From: Serratia fonticola
GTDB lineage: Bacteria; Pseudomonadota; Gammaproteobacteria; Enterobacterales; Enterobacteriaceae
Direction of reading: 5' to 3'
Length of the DNA stretch: 64,000 nt
Assembly (NCBI RefSeq): GCF_001006005.1
Contig: NZ_CP011254.1
Location: forward strand, 1,302,001-1,366,000
The notes beneath the pieces are model-generated. The model did not search any database. It had not been told where the DNA came from and saw nothing but the letters and a program-made list of their open reading frames with translations. Position 1 is the stretch's first letter, and each line of letters opens with the position of its first letter. The translations under genes were made by a program, and so were the position numbers. This document shows, piece by piece, positions 60,042-64,000 of the stretch.

Positions 60042-61568
60042 CTACTTCTTACGGCCACCCATGATCGAGCCTAAAACGCCGCGCAGGATCTGGCGGCCCA
60101 GATCGCGAGCCATGCTCTTGGCGGCGGTCTGTACGATGCCGTCGTGTTTACCGCCGCGTGGCCCCGTGGAACCAAACAGGATCTCGTTCAAGCCGCCCAT
60201 CAAGCCACCACCACTTTCCTGCCCTGCGGCCGGTTTCTGAGCCGGTTGCCCAGGCTGTGGCGTACCCACAGTGGCAAAACCGCCTGCGGCCAGTTTTTCA
60301 TAGGCAGATTCACGATCCACCATATCTTCATAACGGCCATAGAGCGGAGATTTATTGATGGCGCTGTTCATCCCTTCCGCCCCCAGCATGCCCATTTTCG
60401 ATTCCGGTGCGATCACCATCGCACGCTCCACCACGTTCGGCCGCCCTTTCTCATCCAGGAAGGAGACTAGTGCCTCGCCCACGCCCAATTCGGTGATTGC
60501 CGTTTCCGCATCAAATTCTGGATTGGCGCGCATGGTTTGTGCCGCCGCCTTCACCGCTTTCTGATCGCGTGGTGTAAAGGCCCGCAGCGCGTGCTGGACA
60601 CGGTTACCCAACTGCCCCAGGACACTGTCCGGGATATCCAGCGGGTTCTGGGTGACAAAGTAGATGCCCACGCCTTTGGAACGGATCAGGCGAACCACCT
60701 GTTCAATTTTGGTCAGCAATGCCGGTGGCGCATCGTTAAACAGCAGATGGGCTTCGTCGAAGAAAAATACCAGCTTTGGCTGTTCCGGATCGCCTACTTC
60801 CGGCAAATGCTCAAACAGCTCCGCCAGTAGCCACAGCAAAAACACCGCATACAGCTTCGGCTGGTTAATCAGCTTATCCGCCGCCAGCAGGTTGATGATG
60901 CCGTGCCCATTGGCATCGGTTCTCATCAGATCGTTGATATCCAACATCGGCTCGCCAAAGAACTGATTGGCACCCTGCTGTTCCAGTGTTAGCAAACCAC
61001 GCTGTATCGCCCCGACCGAGGCCGAAGAAATGTTGCCGTACTGAGTTTGGAACTGTTTGGCGTTATCCCCGACGTACTGCACCATCGCCCGCAGGTCTTT
61101 CATATCCAACAGCAGTAAGGCGTTGTCATCGGCGATCTTGAACACCAACTGCAGCACACCGCTTTGCACCTCATTCAGATCCAGCAGGCGGCCAAGCAGC
61201 AGCGGGCCAAGATCGGAAATGGTGGCACGGATGGGATGGCCCTTTTCGCCAAAAATATCCCAAGGGATCATCGAACAGGCTTGAGGCTGCCAGTCGGTAA
61301 CGCCAATCGCCGCCAGCCGCGCCTGCAACTTCTCGGAGGGAACCCCTTCGGCCGCAATACCCGACAGATCGCCTTTAACGTCCGCCAGGAAGACCGGAAT
61401 GCCAATGCGCGAGAACTGTTCCGCCATCTTTTGCAGGGTGACGGTCTTACCCGTACCGGTCGCCCCGGTGATCAACCCATGGCGGTTGGCCAGGGCGGGT
61501 AAAATGACCAGATCCTGCACCGGTTTCCCGTCTTTCATCGCTTTGGCAATAATCCGTGCTTCGCTCAT
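60042..61568 (-). CDS. yjgR: YjgR, HerA-like P-loop ATPase (DUF853)
   Basis: A 508-residue HerA/FtsK-like ATPase similar to E. coli YjgR (500 aa). Walker A GATGTGKT at 35-42, Walker [15 protein letters not shown] near 265. The C-terminal region is alanine/glutamine-rich, then ends with [12 protein letters not shown] and [11 protein letters not shown]. Function unknown, possibly DNA translocation. In E. coli it is at a different locus, so this neighbourhood is rearranged. Confidence 0.93.
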   Translation of the reverse strand: MSEARIIAKAMKDGKPVQDLVILPALANRHGLITGATGTGKTVTLQKMAEQFSRIGIPVFLADVKGDLSGIAAEGVPSEKLQARLAAIGVTDWQPQACSMIPWDIFGEKGHPIRATISDLGPLLLGRLLDLNEVQSGVLQLVFKIADDNALLLLDMKDLRAMVQYVGDNAKQFQTQYGNISSASVGAIQRGLLTLEQQGANQFFGEPMLDINDLMRTDANGHGIINLLAADKLINQPKLYAVFLLWLLAELFEHLPEVGDPEQPKLVFFFDEAHLLFNDAPPALLTKIEQVVRLIRSKGVGIYFVTQNPLDIPDSVLGQLGNRVQHALRAFTPRDQKAVKAAAQTMRANPEFDAETAITELGVGEALVSFLDEKGRPNVVERAMVIAPESKMGMLGAEGMNSAINKSPLYGRYEDMVDRESAYEKLAAGGFATVGTPQPGQPAQKPAAGQESGGGLMGGLNEILFGSTGPRGGKHDGIVQTAAKSMARDLGRQILRGVLGSIMGGRKK

Positions 61569-61655
61569 TTGCTGTTCCTATGACCCAGTACGGCGCGAAT
61601 GCGCCCGTTGATGTAATCAAGGCTATAAGCGCGACGTAAACCCGTCAAGGACAAA

Positions 61656-61682
61656 CAAAAAAGGCACCGTTAAGGTGCCCTC
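61656..61682 (-). terminator. terminator of btsS-btsR
   Basis: Stem GGCACC/GGTGCC, loop GTTAA, followed on the minus strand by six T residues. It lies 79 bases after the btsR stop. Confidence 0.85.
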
Positions 61683-61760
61683 AGATTGATGAAATAACGG
61701 CAATATTGCTGAATGGGTTTTGAATTTGCCCAGCATGCATACAGCGCCTAAGCAATAATG

Positions 61761-62486
61761 TTATCCGCGTAAGCCCAGCTCTTCTTTCAGCGATTTGAGA
61801 TAGCGGCGGCTGACCGGTACCGGCTCCCCCACCGACATAATCATTTCCGCCGTGCCACTTTCTTCAAAACGGATCTCTTTGACCTGCTCAAGGTTCACCA
61901 GATATTGCCGGTGGCAGCGCACCAATGGCGTGCGGCTTTCCAACGTGCGCAGCGTCAGTTCAGTGAAACACTCCATGCCGTCATTGCGTACCACATACAC
62001 CCCGGTCGAGCGTGAGCGGATGGCAATCACCTCGTCGAAACGCAGCAGGTAAATCCGGCTGTGGCCGGTGCAGGGGATGTATTTCAGGTAGCCCGCGCTT
62101 TCATCCAACGCCGCAATATTCTGCGGAGCACGACGCTGATGCAGGCGCTGCAGGGTTTTATTCAGCCGAGTCGGCTCCGCCGGTTTCAGCAGGTAATCAA
62201 ACGCATGCTGCTCGAAGGCCTGCACCGCGTATTCGTCATAGGCCGTCAGAAACACGATGTAGGGCATACGGTTCGGATCGAGCATGCCAACCATTTCCAA
62301 TCCGCTGATACGCGGCATCTGGATGTCCAGGAACACCACGTCCGGCTGCAAACGGTGAATTTGGCTGATGGCCTCAATGGCATTGGCGCATTCACCAATA
62401 ATGGTGATGCCCTCTTCCTCTTCCAGCAAGTGGCGCAAGTTATCGCGGGCAAAGGGCTCGTCATCAACAATCAGTACGTTCAACAT
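61761..62486 (-). CDS. btsR: LytTR-family response regulator BtsR
   Basis: BtsR (YehT) is the response regulator that activates pyruvate uptake genes in E. coli. The 241 residues have a receiver domain with phospho-acceptor D54 ([13 protein letters not shown]) and a C-terminal LytTR DNA-binding domain (about 140-235). The start ATG overlaps the btsS stop by one base (TGATG). It closely matches E. coli BtsR. Confidence 0.95.
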   Translation of the reverse strand: MLNVLIVDDEPFARDNLRHLLEEEEGITIIGECANAIEAISQIHRLQPDVVFLDIQMPRISGLEMVGMLDPNRMPYIVFLTAYDEYAVQAFEQHAFDYLLKPAEPTRLNKTLQRLHQRRAPQNIAALDESAGYLKYIPCTGHSRIYLLRFDEVIAIRSRSTGVYVVRNDGMECFTELTLRTLESRTPLVRCHRQYLVNLEQVKEIRFEESGTAEMIMSVGEPVPVSRRYLKSLKEELGLRG

Positions 62487-64000
62487 CAAGCAGCCCTCGC
62501 CAAGGGAACGTTAAGGGTGATGCAAGTATAGGCTTCAGGTTCGCAGGTGACCTGCACGCCATAATCTTCACCATAGCGCACGCGGATACGCCGATCGACC
62601 AGGTTCATCCCCAACCCGCTGCCACCGGTTTGTTGACGGAACAGCCCGGCATTATCCGTTACCTGCAACAGCAAGTGATCGCCTTCCAGGCGGGCACCAA
62701 TATCGACACGGCCAATCCCCAACAGATGCGAAGTGCCGTGCTTGATGGCATTTTCCACAATAGGCTGCAGCGAGAACGCCGGTAAACGCACTGCCAGCAA
62801 CTCTTCCGGCAGCGAAACGGTGATCTCCAGCCGATCGGCAAAACGGGCCTTTTCGATCTGCAGATAGGCGTTCACATGTTCGATCTCGTCCGCCAGGCTC
62901 ACCTCATCGTCGGAACGCTTGAGGTTTTTGCGGAAAAAGGTCGACAGATACTGCACCAGTTCGCAGGCACGGTCGCCATCACGGCGGATCACCGCCACCA
63001 GCGTATTCAGGGCGTTGAACAGGAAATGCGGGTTCACCTGCGCATGCAGCAGTTTGATTTCCGACTGGGCCAACAGCTGTTTATGGCGCTCATATTGCCC
63101 GGCCATGATTTGCGCCGACAGCAGGCTGGCAATCCCTTCCCCCAGCGTGCGGTTGATGGTACTAAACAGCTTGGTCTTGGGTTCATACAGTTTGATGGTG
63201 CCAATCACTCGCTGGTTTTCTCCGCGCAGTGGGATCACCAGTGTCGAACCTAGTTTGCAATTGCCGTTGATGGAGCAGCAGTAAGAAAGCTCATTGCCGT
63301 CGGCATACACCACCTCGTTGTTATCGATGGCGCGATGGGAGTGGACCGAGGAGATCGGAGTACCCGGCAGATGGTGGTCGTCACCAATGCCGATAAAAGC
63401 CAGCAGCTTGTCACGATCGGTGATCGCCACGGCGCCGATGCCCAGCTCCTGATAGACCACTCGCGCCACCTTCATGCTGTTTTCCTGGTCAAACCCCTGG
63501 CGCAGAATACCCTCGGTACGTTCGGCAATCTTCAACGCCTTGGAGGAGAAGGCACTGGTGTATTTCTCAAACATCGCCCGCCGATCGAGCAAGATCTGCA
63601 TAAACATGGCGGCGCCGACGGTATTGGCGATCAGCATCGGCAGGACGATATGCTCCACCAGCAGCACCGCTTCGGGGAACGGACGCGCAACGATCAGGAT
63701 AATCGCCATTTGCAGCACTTCTGCCACCAGCGCAATCCCGGCGACAAACAGCGGGTTGAACAGCAGATCGATACGCCCGCGCCGCATGGCAATACTGTGC
63801 ACTATGCCGCCAACCAGCCCTTCAGCCACCGTGGAGATCGCACAGGCGACGTCTGTCATGCCCCCCAGCGTATAACGATGCAGGCCACCCGTCAGGCCAA
63901 CCAGAAAACCAACGGAAGGCCCACCCAGCAGCCCGCCCAACACGGCGCCGATGGCGCGGGTATTGGCGATGGAGTCCTGAATATGCAGGCCAAAGTAGGT
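62486..64000 (-). CDS. btsS: LytS-family sensor histidine kinase BtsS (5' end cut off)
   Basis: BtsS (YehU) is a pyruvate-sensing LytS-type histidine kinase. The window holds the last 504 codons; the start is beyond 64000. Visible are the last few of the 5TM-LYT transmembrane helices ([20 protein letters not shown]), a GAF domain (about codons 220-350 of the visible part) and the HisKA-like [15 protein letters not shown] plus HATPase domain with [13 protein letters not shown]. coli BtsS is 561 residues, so about 57-58 codons are missing. Confidence 0.95.
   Translation of the reverse strand, partial: TYFGLHIQDSIANTRAIGAVLGGLLGGPSVGFLVGLTGGLHRYTLGGMTDVACAISTVAEGLVGGIVHSIAMRRGRIDLLFNPLFVAGIALVAEVLQMAIILIVARPFPEAVLLVEHIVLPMLIANTVGAAMFMQILLDRRAMFEKYTSAFSSKALKIAERTEGILRQGFDQENSMKVARVVYQELGIGAVAITDRDKLLAFIGIGDDHHLPGTPISSVHSHRAIDNNEVVYADGNELSYCCSINGNCKLGSTLVIPLRGENQRVIGTIKLYEPKTKLFSTINRTLGEGIASLLSAQIMAGQYERHKQLLAQSEIKLLHAQVNPHFLFNALNTLVAVIRRDGDRACELVQYLSTFFRKNLKRSDDEVSLADEIEHVNAYLQIEKARFADRLEITVSLPEELLAVRLPAFSLQPIVENAIKHGTSHLLGIGRVDIGARLEGDHLLLQVTDNAGLFRQQTGGSGLGMNLVDRRIRVRYGEDYGVQVTCEPEAYTCITLNVPLARAA

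Overview
The window is chromosomal DNA of a gammaproteobacterium of the order Enterobacterales, most likely Serratia or a close relative. The evidence is protein-level near-identity to E. coli across the ribosomal-protein block, E. coli-like gene order on both sides of it, an ERIC element, and accessory genes of the kind common in Serratia. No rRNA, tRNA, CRISPR array, phage gene or insertion sequence is visible.

Layout. 0-3.4 kb: rsmB, trkA and mscL, on the plus strand. 3.4-4.1 kb: arfA and zntR, on the minus strand. 4.2-18.1 kb: the alpha, spc and S10 ribosomal-protein operons, all on the minus strand, with recognisable promoters, leaders and terminators. 18.3-23.7 kb: bfr-bfd and the str operon (rpsL, rpsG, fusA, tuf). 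23.7-30.6 kb: tusBCD, yheO, fkpA, slyX, slyD, yheV, kefB and kefG. 30.7-32.6 kb: yheS.

In E. coli, yheS is followed directly by yheT. Here about 15.4 kb lies between them. This block holds (a) an NAD-salvage unit: a NAMPT-family gene, a PRPP-synthetase-like gene and a divergent NrtR regulator with three matching operator-like sites; (b) tauDCBA for taurine use; (c) a LacI-controlled operon of a two-domain acetyltransferase, a nucleoside/sugar permease, two Gfo/Idh/MocA dehydrogenases and a TIM-barrel isomerase; and (d) a LysE-type exporter with a PhzF-family isomerase. The backbone resumes with yheT, yheU and prkB. A second insert of about 3.5 kb (M20 amidohydrolase, MFS permease, LysR regulator, with a strong CRP-like box) precedes yhfA, crp, yhfK, argD and pabA. 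The window ends with a Nudix hydrolase, yjgR and the btsR/btsS two-component system; btsS is cut by the window edge.

How it works together. The left half is the translation and secretion core (RNA polymerase alpha, SecY, 27 ribosomal proteins, EF-G, EF-Tu) plus iron storage, tRNA thiolation and protein folding. The two inserts are metabolic modules, each with its own regulator. The two most interesting are the NrtR-nadV-prs unit, which could convert nicotinamide plus PRPP to NMN or, speculatively, nicotinamide plus an ADP-ribose derivative directly to NAD, and the LacI-linked dehydrogenase/isomerase operon, which looks like an oxidise-epimerise-reduce sugar pathway with unknown substrate.
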